Of a stretch of 64,000 nucleotides of DNA, positions 52,101 through 63,363 are shown one piece after another (position 1 is the first letter of the stretch; each line of letters opens with the position of its first letter). Made by a program: the position numbers and the translations under genes. The notes under the pieces were generated by a model. The model saw only the letters and a list, made by a program, of their open reading frames with translations, was not told the origin of the DNA and searched no databases. Source of the DNA: Trichoplax sp. H2 (Eukaryota > Placozoa > Uniplacotomia > Trichoplacea); the NCBI GenBank assembly GCA_003344405.1, contig NOWV01000053.1:124001-188000 (forward strand), read 5' to 3'.

Positions 52101-53545
52101 AGGTTGTGGCATTCTTACCCTCCCTCTACTCGTTTACCTATCCCTCAGAATAACTTGTTCAACCAATGCAACTTGATAACTCTACTGGGCAAGAAATTCA
52201 ATGGCTAAAACATGGAAGAAGCTAGCTCGAGAATCGTTGTGTTGATTATGATACAACAACAAACGCTTGGTAAACTATCATTCTCTTCTTGCTTGATTGA
52301 AAGGTTTGATTGTCGTTGAAGGAAAGCGCTATTGTTAAGCCTATTGTTGTCATCACAAACGACACACGTCGGTTAAACGGACCCGTTGATGGATTTTGCC
52401 GTTGAAAGGGGCTGCCATTGGTGGATGCTGTTGACCACGTGATGCAAGCCATTGATCAACACCATGGAACAGCTGCATTTCTTCATCGACTTTACACGAT
52501 ATTGATTGACTGTTTAGCGGGTGGTCCAAACTGGCGATTGGAAAAATGGCTGATTCCACAAGCTCTTTCCACTGCTTGAGTTAATCCACACTGTTCTCAT
52601 TGAATGACATGATAAAGTTAAAAATGAAGAAATAGAAAATGGAATTATTTCATCCTTGCATTGGAAAGATTGTCATTGCATGCATCCATGCGGTCCAAAG
52701 CTGCAAGTAAGTAGCGTATTGTTGTGCATGATGATGTCACGCATTGCTCGTCTTTTAGATATCTTTCTAGTTGGCGATCGACGTAGTTGCCATTCTTTCA
52801 CTGATACATTGTTATATTGCGCGATGAATGACTTGAGCTACACCACTAATCCTAGTAACATACCATCATCATAATCAATTTAACTAATAACTCATCACTC
52901 AACGTATTGTTCCCTGTCTGCGCCTATTTGTTTTACATGTACAGTATATAACGGTTATCTAAATAGAAAGTTCGTCATAACCTGCGGCACTTTCTTACCA
53001 TTTTATCGACCATTCTAGCGACGATTAGCATCGATATTCTTCATTGCAGCTATTTTACTTGGATCTACTTGTAGTTCTTGCCTTGATCATCTTGTATTTG
53101 TGGAAGAAAACGACGTCCGTTAATACCGATGATTGTTGATGATCGTTAGCACATTGGATCATCGTGAATTCTTTTACATACTGTACTGTAGATTGGTCAA
53201 TCTTGCCAAGGTTTTGATTGACAGCGGATTGCCATCCAAATCAACGTTACATTAGATAAATCCAATTGGTTGGATTCCAATTGAAATCATCCTCTTCGAT
53301 TACCATCTTGAATATTCACTTATCATTTGGATACAGTTGATAATCACCTACGAGAGCGTAAACTTGTTGTACTGTATACGTTATCGATCAACCAAGATCA
53401 AGTGGATTGTTTGGGGATCGAAGAGAAGAAAATTAGACCATCGTTGTTGTTGTTGGCGGAAAGAGTTTTTATTTCTTTTTTTTCCCCTTCCTCTACTCAT
53501 CGTCATTGGTGTGAACGAGAAAGTGGATCTATTGGTACATGAAAA
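49181..53545. other. Gene-poor region upstream of the TRIM gene
   Basis: No exon supported with confidence. A minus-strand frame at 51090-50878 (70 codons; NIDWRRLDRPFTICLHGVP) looks protein-like but matches no family I know. 51.9-53.5 kb looks richer in G+C and may hold the 5' UTR and promoter of the gene at 53546. Confidence 0.4.
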
Positions 53546-56500
53546 ATGGATCGTTACTTAACTTGTCCACTATGCCAGTATTATTTTAATCATCCTGTTA
53601 TTCTCCCTTGTGGCCATAGTGTCTGCTTAAAGTGTGGCCAACGCGTGCAAAAAAGCATCGCTACTGCATCACCTGGTCTTCGTGCTAAACGAGCATCTTT
53701 ACCTAGTCTTCATTATGGCGACGGTGGACAGGTAACGCGTAGTAAGTCAGTCGATCTGATGGTAACTTCCATCGTTTGCCCAGTTTGTGTCAAGAAAAAT
53801 ATCTTGGCCGATCGAGGCGTTCAAGGACTTGCTAGGAATTGCATGTTTGAAGCATTAATTGATAAGCTTAAAAATCAGAAAATTAGCCAAATGAATGATT
53901 GCCAACTGTGCGAGAAAACGCCACCAACACAAGCTACTCGCTATTGCGAGCAATGCCACATTGCTTACTGTGATAACTGTTGTGCAGTTTGCCATCCTAA
54001 GCGTGGACCACTTGCCAATCATACGTTAACCATCATCGCTAAATCTCCTGTAGAAGAATACCGACACAAACAACTCAACCCTTGCGCTCATCATCCTAAT
54101 CAATTGGTCAATATGTTTTGCGCTACTTGTTCCGTTTTAATCTGCTGTAAATGCTTAGAAGTTGGAGGCCATTCAAGCCATGATACTCGCAGTTTAGATG
54201 TGGTTTGCAAGAAGCAAAAGGTATGTTCTCCAAGTAGTACACGATCTTCTACCATTTTACTGTATTTTATTTTGAATGGACTGTCTTCAAAACAGGACCA
54301 TGCCAATCTTGTTAATTTCAATCGAGTTGTTTCAAGACAGTAGGAAACAAATCTTACTTTGAATCGGGTAATTTTAATACAAACAACAGCAATCTTATTT
54401 TCAAACCAGCAGCTTCAATACAGTACGAGATTGTTGTATGTCTCACTTTCCATCAAGTAGGTTAATGGTCAATCATTTTCCTTCGAATCGGCTAGCTTCC
54501 ATGTCACAATACCAATCTTATTTTCAATCCAATCGTGTAGGTTCGATTTAGCAACGCCGATCGTCTTTTCAATCGACTAGCTTAAATAGAACAACACCAA
54601 TCTTATTTTCAATCAGCTACTGTCAATACAACGATGCCAAGTTGACTTTGAATCTACCAGTTTAAAACTGCCTATCAATACACAACGATCGTATCGAAAA
54701 AATGGATACAAAAACACATCAGTTCTACAGTATACTAGACGTTCGCGTATCCAATGGCATCATCGATAAGTACACTTGCAGTGGGTTCAAAATGAATCAT
54801 TCCACCTATTCCATCAGTAGAATAAAATAAATCAACGATGATGAACTTTCCAATTTTGAAACATGGACAACAGCCATGTATTGACTTAGTTTCACTTCTA
54901 TCCAGTAAGAGTAGATGACGGTCATCATCATCATCAGTTCCTACTGATCATGATTCATTTATAACATGGACGGTAATTTCTAGTTTATTTTCTAAAACAG
55001 TAACTTTATTTCCTCTACCCGAGACGATATTTGACAATCATGACGTCAAATTGTTGTCGATTTTACACTGATGACTTTCCTCAACTTTTGCCTATTGATG
55101 CTACATAAAAACCTGCAAGATTGTTTTCCTTTTTCAATTTTTCTACTGTCTACATGAAATGAATTGCTGTTTCAATACTGTACTGTGCTATGTTTGCGTT
55201 AATAATGTGGAAAGCATTGTTTAAAAATGATTGGGCGTTTTGTACTGTTATAGAATCCCTTTTTATTTCTTGTATAGTTGCAAGGATATTTTCGGCATGA
55301 TGTTGATTAGGACCAATCGTACCTTTTACAAGGTTTTTTTCAACTCTTTTACAAAATTGATTGCTTCAACTTTCATCAATCCATTGAAAACTAGGCCAGA
55401 AGTAGTCACAACATTTCATTTTTGTTATCTTTGCCAAATTTTTGAATAAATAAATGATTTTATCTTTTCATGGCAGGTTAAAATTATAGTATAATGATAG
55501 CAATCATTTCTTGATATTTAAATACATTTACAGTAGCGATGCAATTTTTTTTCTTGATGGTTTATTTTGGGGAAATCTCACTTGTCATTTTACACTCTAT
55601 CGTTAATCATGCCAAACTGGTTGATAATGGTCGTACCCTTCTTGGAGAATTGTACTAAACTGTCTAATGAGGGTAACGTAGAATGCATTATGAAGTAATG
55701 ATTGAAAAGAAATGCCTTCACCAGCGCTAGAATAATATCCGATGGAAGTCATATTTTATCAACATAACTGGAGAGTAGACACTTGAAATGTTTTTTACAC
55801 GGATCATTTTGTCAAATAGCTAAAAAATGAAGAAGAAAACAATAGTATTGCACTGTGATGACATTCTCGTCTCCATTTTGTCACAATCCTCACATTCAAT
55901 TCCATAATTGTTTAGTGTTTTTTTACCTTCGATCTAATCCCTCTACTATAGTCGGTTATTGAAGTGTTTAAATAGCAATCAAGCGGCCTTCCAATGGATT
56001 TTTTTTATAGCACATTGTGTTGTGTACCTCGTAGGAATTTTTATCAGGACCGCATGATGCAGTCATCATCATTATTCATAACGAATCAAGTCACGATGGA
56101 AGTAATTCATGCTTTAGATAATGTAACTGATTCCAGTACTTCCACTTCACTAGAATATCAACAACGACTAGCAGATACAAAATGACACCAGCTGAATATA
56201 CAGTAGAAAAGATATTTCCACTTCTCTATGTTAACTCAGCCGGGAGAACATCAAATCGACCAAGAAGTGGTGTACCAGAACATCACGGAAATGTAGTCAT
56301 TGCTTTTTTTATTTTCCAATTGCAAGGGAAAATGGCGTCGCGCCGTACTATGCCCTTTCTGAAGTACCTTTTATCCATTTCGAGTGAAACGATATTGTCA
56401 TTTCTATTCTAGTAGTAATGTCTAAGTCTACAAGATTATTTTACGGCAATTTCATATCATGACATGCACCTGTTTTAAGCCATTATACCCTTATGATTTT

Positions 56501-59500
56501 ACGATGCAGTTCTACATGCAAAACGTCTTGCGGCACTATAACATTTTTTCATGCAATGCTTATACAACTAGTCAATGGAGACTAGCGATAGACCTTCCTA
56601 AATCTCCAGCCTCTAGTGGTCATGACTAAAAGTACGTATTGTATACCCAACTGGGTGCTTTAATTTTTAATCATTCCTTTTTAGCCGCCAAATCAACGTT
56701 GTCAATCTCCAACGGAGAATAAAGGGACGTTCATAGTGGACTTGCATTAGGCCCAGACTACGATATTGTCTCATTCTTATTATTAATGGCTAGTCCATTT
56801 TAGCTCTATTTCCTATCTTGTATAACTTTTTAAACAACTTTTTAATCTCGCTATCCACTGCAATATCGTGTCCAAGCTGATAGAAAATTACAAATCATCC
56901 TGTATTCAAATAACTAGTTCTCGACGGGATGACCAAGTCAATAAACGATGAAAAATTAGACAGCCCACATTTTATGTCGACTGTAGAGCGATTCTCTTCT
57001 CTCCGGGGGTGATAGCCTTGCCAGATCCTGACTAATGTTAGCTTATGAGTCATAGGCAATTTACGGTAAAAGGAATCGTCAAGACAATCATTTCTTTGTA
57101 AAGCAACATAGTAGACGAGTTAAAATAACACTGCCATTAGCGTTTTACAACAATTGGATAGTACAATTTTCTCCTGCATGCCCACAGCGGACAACCCATA
57201 CAACGGAAGCTTTACTGCTAAATTGAAAGGTTTCCGACATCTTTGTCTTTGCCCTTCCTCATAGAAAGATACTTTAAAGTATACGAATATAATCATTAAG
57301 ACTTGGCTAAAAGGTTTCACTATGATTCACGTGGAGAAGAGTTTTTTTATCACCTTTTTCGTTTCTAGGCAATGACGATAATTCTGACGTAATTTGCTTT
57401 CGATTCTATACATCATAGCAAGACATTAACTGATCTCCTTTAGGAGTCATGTCTTTATTATAATCAACTACACCATGATTCTATATTAACTAATAGATTA
57501 GCGTATGGCATTGTTATATTATTCAAGGCTAGAAAAGAAAAGTAATATACGATAGGTAGAGTTAATGGTGATAATCCACTGTTCTAAAACGAAAAAAAGG
57601 TAAACTACTGTAGTCATGGCTACACATGTTGATGTGCAAGGCTAACACAACGCAATCGATCACATTGATCATGATCTTCCATTACTGAGTAACTGGCTTT
57701 AAAGCACATTTTTTACGTCCTGTTTTTCATTGCAAAACGAATAAAAATAACCTAGAAAAGAAGTTGGTTGGTGGAAGAGATCATGAATAAAATGAATCAT
57801 GATATCCTTACAGTATCGCTTGCTTTAGGGTATAGTTTTTTCGTCCTGATCTTCATTCCAAGCGAATAAAAAATAAATAATAACTTAGAAATGGATTGAT
57901 GGGGAATAGAAATAGTCGATAAAATCAATCATGATATCCTATTACTTTACTGTATATGCTGCTGCTTTAAAGCATCATTTTTATATCATCTTCTTTTATT
58001 ACAAACAAATAAAAAGAATACAACCCAGAAATGAAACTGGTTAATAAGAAAGAAAAATAGTAGACAATGCCAATTATATATTATCATTTCCGACTGCAGC
58101 ATCAGTTGCTTTAAGTTTTCTTCTCCTACGCTCATTTACCATTGCGAAACGAAGAAAAAAATAACATAGAAATAAAGTTGGCTCATAAGAAAGAAAAATA
58201 CAGGATAAAATTATTCATGATATACGGTATAGTCTTACTATTTAACATTGCAAAACGAATAAAAATAGTAATCGAGAAACAAAGTTGAGAAATGGAAGCT
58301 ACCCTCTTCCAAATCGAAAGAAACATTAATTAAACAAATCATATTTGATGAAGTTAAAACTACCGCTTTTACTTCGTACATAATGAATACGATAATAACT
58401 TGGTTTAATATTCCTCCTTATTTAACTTTTACTCCCTTGATTAGCAGTAATTGACTGAAATTGCTTAAATGGAATAGAACTATTATTGATTTTACTTATG
58501 CTAATTACTGTATCCAAAGTTGAATGACAATGGTGATCGCTTCTTTTTGAAATGCGCTTCTAGACTAATACTCAAGCCAACTTAAATATTCTGAAGACCA
58601 ACGTGAACGATTTACAAATATTTATTGGAGAGCTAACCGAATGTTACCAACAATATGAGGTATGAATACCTAGAAACGACATGCTTGAAATAGAGCTACA
58701 ATCTATAGAGTTTTGATATGCAGCTAGAAATAGTTTGCTTACATACTCTTATTAAAGTAGCCATTTCTGTCAACTAATTCGTATAATCATTGATGGCGTA
58801 AGTGATCCAACAATGGAAATAATTGTCTCTTTACAACAACGTTTTACTCCATCTATACAACTTATATCGTATTAAGCATAAAATAATATGCGTCTCCCTT
58901 TACTCTTTCATGTTTTGCAGATCTCCAATCTTGATTTAGAAGCCTCAATAGCCGCTCAATTTGACTTATTAATTAATCAATTACAAAAGAAGAAAGAGAA
59001 AATGCTATCGGATATATCGAATCAACAGCGTGAACAGTTGGAAAGTCTTAGTCTACAAAATAACTCTTATAAGCAAAAATTAGAAGATGCATCGGTCCTC
59101 GTTAGCTTCATTGACGAATGCTTAAAAACCAATGATTGCGGCAGTTTCATCCAGGTAAGCCATTACCATGTATATGATATTCTATTGTGATGGCAACAAT
59201 CTCATTTTGATTTTGTCTATCATCCTTCTACTATAGGTGGCGGATAATCTAAACACCAAGTACGTACAATAGACTCTTTTACTTTTTACTTTAATTTTCA
59301 TGCAATCCGATTTATAGTGATCTATTACATGACTCATTTCCAGTAATAAGATCGTCTTCTATTGTATATTATTAGTAATGCCTCGCTTGCTTCTTACTCT
59401 TTGTCAACATAATAGGATTAACGATGCCTTGGCGACATGGAAAGACGAGATTGTTTATGAAGCAGCAGTGGAGCCGCCATTGGACGTAGTTTTAGATTCT

Positions 59501-60585
59501 AAGGCATGTCAAAAGGCCGTTACTGAACTTTGCTTCATTCAAAAAAGTGGTAAGTGCCCCTAAATAAGGCTGTGTATTGTGAGTTTTAACAATTATCAAA
59601 TAGGATGTAAAATGCGTATCACTCGTTGTATATGTTGAATTCATGCTAAGCAAAGCTAATTAAATTAAGGAAAAGACTTCTAAAATGTTATTCTAATTTA
59701 ATTAGTCCCTATGCAGCCTGAAATTATTGCTGATGAATGTCGTATGTCCAATAATAACCTTACCGTCTGTTGGAGACCACCTAAAAATTGCCAAGTGGAA
59801 GGCTATATCTTAGAATTGATGGAAGATGGCCAAACAAAGTATAAAGAAATCTACCGTGGTAGAGAATGCAAATATACAGCTAGAAACTTGCATTTCGATA
59901 CTACTTATAATGCTCGTGTCAGAGCCTATAATAAAGCTGGTATCAGTGAACAAAGTGTTGAAATCTGTCAAGGAACAACACCTAAAGGTAAATTTCATCA
60001 ATGAACTCTCCCCTTTTCGTTTGGTATTGGTGTCACTAACATCAATTTCTTTCTTTTACAGTAATGCATTTTATCGTCGATGATGCCTTAGGCCACCCAG
60101 ACATTAAACTCTACAATGATAATACCGTGATTACATGTAGCAATAGTCAAGATAGAGTAATACTTGGCAGCGTTGGAGTTTCACGAGGTGTCCATTACTG
60201 GGAAGTATGCATTGATCGATACGTTGGAGATCCGGATCCTGCGGTTGGTGTAGCATATCTTGATGCCAACAGGGATTCAATGCTTGGACGAGATACCAAA
60301 TCGTGGGCAATGTATGTTGATAGCTCTAGAAGTTGGTTTAAACACGATAATGTCCACACCAATCGTTGTGAAGGTGGAGTAACCACTGGCTCAACTGTAG
60401 GCGTCCTCTTAGATATGGACAGAGGCTTGGTGCGCTTCTATATTAATGGTGAGCCACATGGCCCAGTAGCATATAAAGGATTAAGCGGTACCATCTATCC
60501 AGCATTTAGTTTAAATAATAAGGTACAAATGAGTATTCGTACTGGTTTATCGATTCCTTCCAATTATTTAATTAGTACAAAATAG
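53546..60585 (+). CDS. TRIM9: TRIM9/TRIM67-type E3 ubiquitin ligase (C-I TRIM)
   Basis: Class I TRIM protein; relatives act at membranes and microtubules in neurons and vesicle release. Seven exons in phase: 53546-54220, 58564-58659, 58921-59154, 59237-59259, 59416-59549, 59706-59987, 60062-60585, giving 655 residues (human TRIM9 about 710). Order: C3HC4 RING with Cys7, Cys10, Cys22, His24, Cys27, Cys30 and the last pair Cys78/Cys81, split by a 47-residue Ser/Arg-rich loop, as in TRIM9/67; B-box 1 (CQLCEK...CHPKRGPLANH); B-box 2 (CAHHPNQLVNMFC...HSSHD); coiled coil (exons 2-3); COS-type segment (VADNLNTKI); FN3 domain (YILELMEDGQ, NARVRAYNKAG); and a SPRY domain (RGVHYWEVCIDRY, PDPAVGVAYLDANRD, VGVLLDMDRG). 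No other in-frame Met precedes 53546. Exon 4 is 23 bp and intron 1 is 4.3 kb. TRIM9 and TRIM67 cannot be separated; probably the pre-duplication gene. Confidence 0.95.
54290..54670. repeat. Degenerate minisatellite in TRIM intron 1
   Basis: The phrase 'CAATCTTATTTTCAATC' and variants recurs about seven times at roughly 50-60 bp spacing (near 54305, 54390, 54508, 54605), alternating with 'TAGCTTCAATACAGNACAAC'. The first copies start just after the exon 1 donor. Confidence 0.7.
54671..57640. other. Interior of TRIM intron 1
   Basis: Intronic sequence on the TRIM strand. No nested gene is supported on either strand; short open frames near 55231, 55994 and 56182 have no recognised domain. Confidence 0.4.
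57641..58310. repeat. Tandem array in TRIM intron 1, unit about 110-140 bp
   Basis: About five diverged units, each with 'AACGAATAAAAATA', 'AGAAA.GAAGTTGG', 'AAATAGT..ATAAAATNAATCA', 'TGATAT' and 'TGCTTTAAAGCA' (near 57690, 57830, 57970, 58110, 58215). Confidence 0.7.
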
Positions 60586-61211
60586 TATTGTAGTGTATTG
60601 GTTAATTACTTTAAATGGATTTTATGATAACATTAATTTCTTATCATGTTGAATTTAAATCAATCACGGTGCTGTAAATGTTTTCGTATCTTTTGCAATA
60701 CAAAGTACTCCTAATGTCAAGCAAAGTAGTTCCACAACAGCTTTTATAGCTATTATTGTTGCTATAATCTAGTTTTACGCTTTTATTTGCATCAATGGAC
60801 AGTCGCAGATGTAAAGTATCATAAAAATTATACTTAATAATAGTATTATAATGTCAAAGTTAATCATTGTAGAGTGATATAGATGACCTTGTAAATGTCA
60901 TCATACTCAGCTTTATTGGCTAATCTGATATAGCCGTCTCAAAAAATTTTATTTCAAACGTTTAGACGTTGCTTAGATCACATGTCTACTTATTATTATG
61001 GATTGTTGTATTCCATATTTACTGTAGCAGTTATTGTAACTATTAAATGATGTAAGAAAATAATCCTATTTTTTTTGGCCTTGGCTATGGTATTGTCCAT
61101 TCTTATGGTAACGGCCATTAAGAATGCATTATTAATTGCGTCATAGTAGATCACAATTTGTCGTAAAAAATTGAACTTTAAATTATCAAAGATTTTACGG
61201 AAATCACAACT
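60586..61211. other. Intergenic between convergent TRIM and selenoprotein genes
   Basis: Should hold the TRIM 3' UTR. No further gene seen. Confidence 0.4.
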
Positions 61212-61217
61212 TTTATT
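61212..61217 (-). terminator. Putative polyadenylation signal for the selenoprotein gene
   Basis: TTTATT on the plus strand reads AATAAA on the minus strand. It lies about 120 bp beyond the SECIS element and about 480 bp beyond the stop codon. Confidence 0.5.
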
Positions 61218-61337
61218 TAAGAGTCATCTTTTAGGCTTGCTTTATACCATCATGTATACGTCTAGACGATGTATAATAATCTTAAACTTCTAGACATCAA
61301 TAGCAATGGGTGTTGTAAAGTTTGATAAGATTTCTTC

Positions 61338-61386
61338 ATCAAAACTGAATATGTGATAATACAACACTTTACATTCAGTTTGTCAT
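61338..61386 (-). promoter_or_regulatory. SECIS element (selenocysteine insertion) in the 3' UTR
   Basis: Reading the minus strand from 61386: ATGA, then a 12-nt arm CAAACTGAATGT, an apical loop beginning AAAG, the return arm ACATATTCAGTTT, and TGAT ending at 61338. AAACTGA pairs with TCAGTTT and ATGT with ACAT (11 bp, a two-base bulge). The 5' AUGA and 3' UGAU can form the non-Watson-Crick quartet, and the AA of the loop lies 12 nt after AUGA, which is canonical spacing. It sits about 310 bp after the stop of the gene with two in-frame UGA codons. It should recruit SBP2 and eEFSec to recode UGA as selenocysteine. Confidence 0.8.
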
Positions 61387-61698
61387 GTGCTCTACCTTTC
61401 TTCACTGCACCACCTGTTAAAAGTTAAAAAACATTATTTCACTTCGCTGCCTAAAAGAAAAATGTTGCATGATCTAATGATAAGTAATGATATAAATATT
61501 TAACTTAATTTCAAGTACTTTTTGAAAATTAATAAAAGATTATTAATTTACTAATGTCATATGTGTCGCTTATGATGGTGTGATTGTAGTAACATTGCTA
61601 TGCATTCCAGAATGGGTTTAATGGTACAAGAGGATCAATAATATAGAGTAATCTAATAAATTCTCGTCTTTATCAAATCTTTCTAAATTACAAATTAC

Positions 61699-63363
61699 CT
61701 ATAAGTACGACAATAATGTAGCTATCTTTGGCCGATCAGGCGGAGTTTTGCTACAATATACAAGAGTCATCTCGCCATTGGAACCAATGATAAAGTCTCC
61801 TCCCATCTATGTGTAGATAAAGTGGTTAGAATTTATTTCCTTAATGTAGAATTTCATGATAGCTATTGTCAGAAGTACAGATACAGACTTAAGGTTTTAA
61901 TCCCTAACTTATTACAATGACTTACTTGATTTGGATCGTCATCTTTTACCATTTTATATAAAGATCGACCGCAACATTTCTGCTCAGCATAGTATGTCAT
62001 AGTTGTTGTAGACCAAACCTTTAACAGAATCCATAGGTTAATAACTGCAAATTATTGCCAATTCGATTATTAAGATATATGGCTTTATAGAACACAAGAT
62101 TACGTCATGCGTAAGCTACAAAGATTACGAATCAAGCTGTATAACAAATACATGATACCTTAGCGACGGACTGTCTTAAACCGAATGCTTCATATATCTG
62201 TATTGTTAAATAAATAAATGATTTCTTCTTATCAACTTAATAGAAATTATAAGTATTATCACTTATTTTTACAGGCTACGTAAAGAGTATACAAAATATT
62301 TCTTTCGATAGATACAACGCCAGATGTGGATACTAGTGACCTAATTTTTACTTTGAACGATTACATAATCTCAGTGAGTAACAACTACTATTTAGCGGCC
62401 AGAGATTTGACGATAGAGTAATACCTTCCTATCGGAATCCATTAGCATCGGATAAGTGGCTTGAGTTTCTTCAAGCCATTGTAAAGCACCAGCCTATCAA
62501 CATAAATTAAAACACGTCATTTGCACAGGCTTTGACAAGATCAAGCTATCTTAAGACATACCTGAGAACCAAACGTGATCAAAATAGTCTTTGTATTAGC
62601 AGCATCAAACATAGCCTAGGGAAATAATTCAAACATAAATTAGCAAGGTAAGCTATATGCTGATATGAATGTATTTAGGTATCAACCTTTTACTGATCAT
62701 ACTACTCTAATATTATTTTCTTTTATAAGGAATGTTCTTAATACAGTTATCAGCAATAATTCAACAACTATAGCACTATCACCTGATTCCGCTGTAGTTC
62801 GGCTACGTGATCACGTCAGGGCAGTCACGCAAAGTGTCTCAAAAGAATTAACAGCAATGATTTTCCACTTTCCATGAAATCTGATAAATTTACTTGGCTG
62901 AAATCCATCAAATGATATTGTTAGATCAGAAAATTATGCAAGATCCAATGGTATGTTGTATCCATTTCCAGTACTCTATCTAACAAGATGATTTATGAAT
63001 ATTGCATGAACTTTCGTATCTCTAACCTAGATGTACGAACATCGATCAATGGAACATGCAATGGTGCTACAGATCCGACAGTAGAACTAGATTGAGGCAA
63101 TCCATCACTCTTATTGTGGTCCATTTTACGATCAACGTCTTTTAAAAAAGTGTTCCAGTTATCCTATGAGGTAACCCAAAATTTATTAGTAAAAATTGCG
63201 TAGATAATTAATGAAGTATTTATTTTATGCTGTTAAAACTTTATGCTATATCTAACTATTAGTACCATTTAGGACCAGCCTATTGAATTTGATATCATGT
63301 AATGTTATTATTCTTACTTCGACGTCAAATAATTCATCTACGGCATCACGAACTTCAGGAATC
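61699..63363 (-). CDS. SELENOL: Thioredoxin-fold diselenide selenoprotein (SelL-like), 5' partial
   Basis: Redox protein of the AhpC/peroxiredoxin-like thioredoxin fold. Eight minus-strand exons join in phase: 63363-63318, 63163-63027, 62897-62783, 62615-62562, 62493-62425, 62197-62159, 62018-61926, 61806-61699, giving 219 residues to a TAG stop. Exon 3 reads LLLILLRHFA-U-LP-U-RDHVAELQ, the U codons being TGA at 62827-62825 and 62818-62816. They sit where related proteins carry a CxxC redox site, after the beta-strand and RHF. Later blocks: TILITFGSQAGALQWLEET, MDSDRK, IYEAFGLRQSVAKVWSTTT, YYAEQK, and QMGGDFIIGSNGEMTLVYCS with KTPPDRP. A SECIS element follows in the 3' UTR. UxxU is the hallmark of the SelL family known from aquatic animals and bacteria, thought to form a diselenide. 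The first exon, before IPEVRDAVDELFDVE, is not found and may lie past the window end. The gene symbol is descriptive. Confidence 0.88.

Noticed and set aside
52246-52559. Overlapping minus-strand frames of 68 codons each.
   Set aside because: No recognisable domain and no splice partners; two competing frames in the same place suggest chance.
62665-62877. A 70-codon plus-strand open frame.
   Set aside because: It lies antisense to the selenocysteine exon, whose frame, splice sites and homology are strong.
61699-63363. Reading the selenoprotein gene as a pseudogene because of two in-frame TGA codons.
   Set aside because: Both TGAs are at the redox-motif positions, all eight exons are otherwise intact and in phase, and a canonical SECIS follows.
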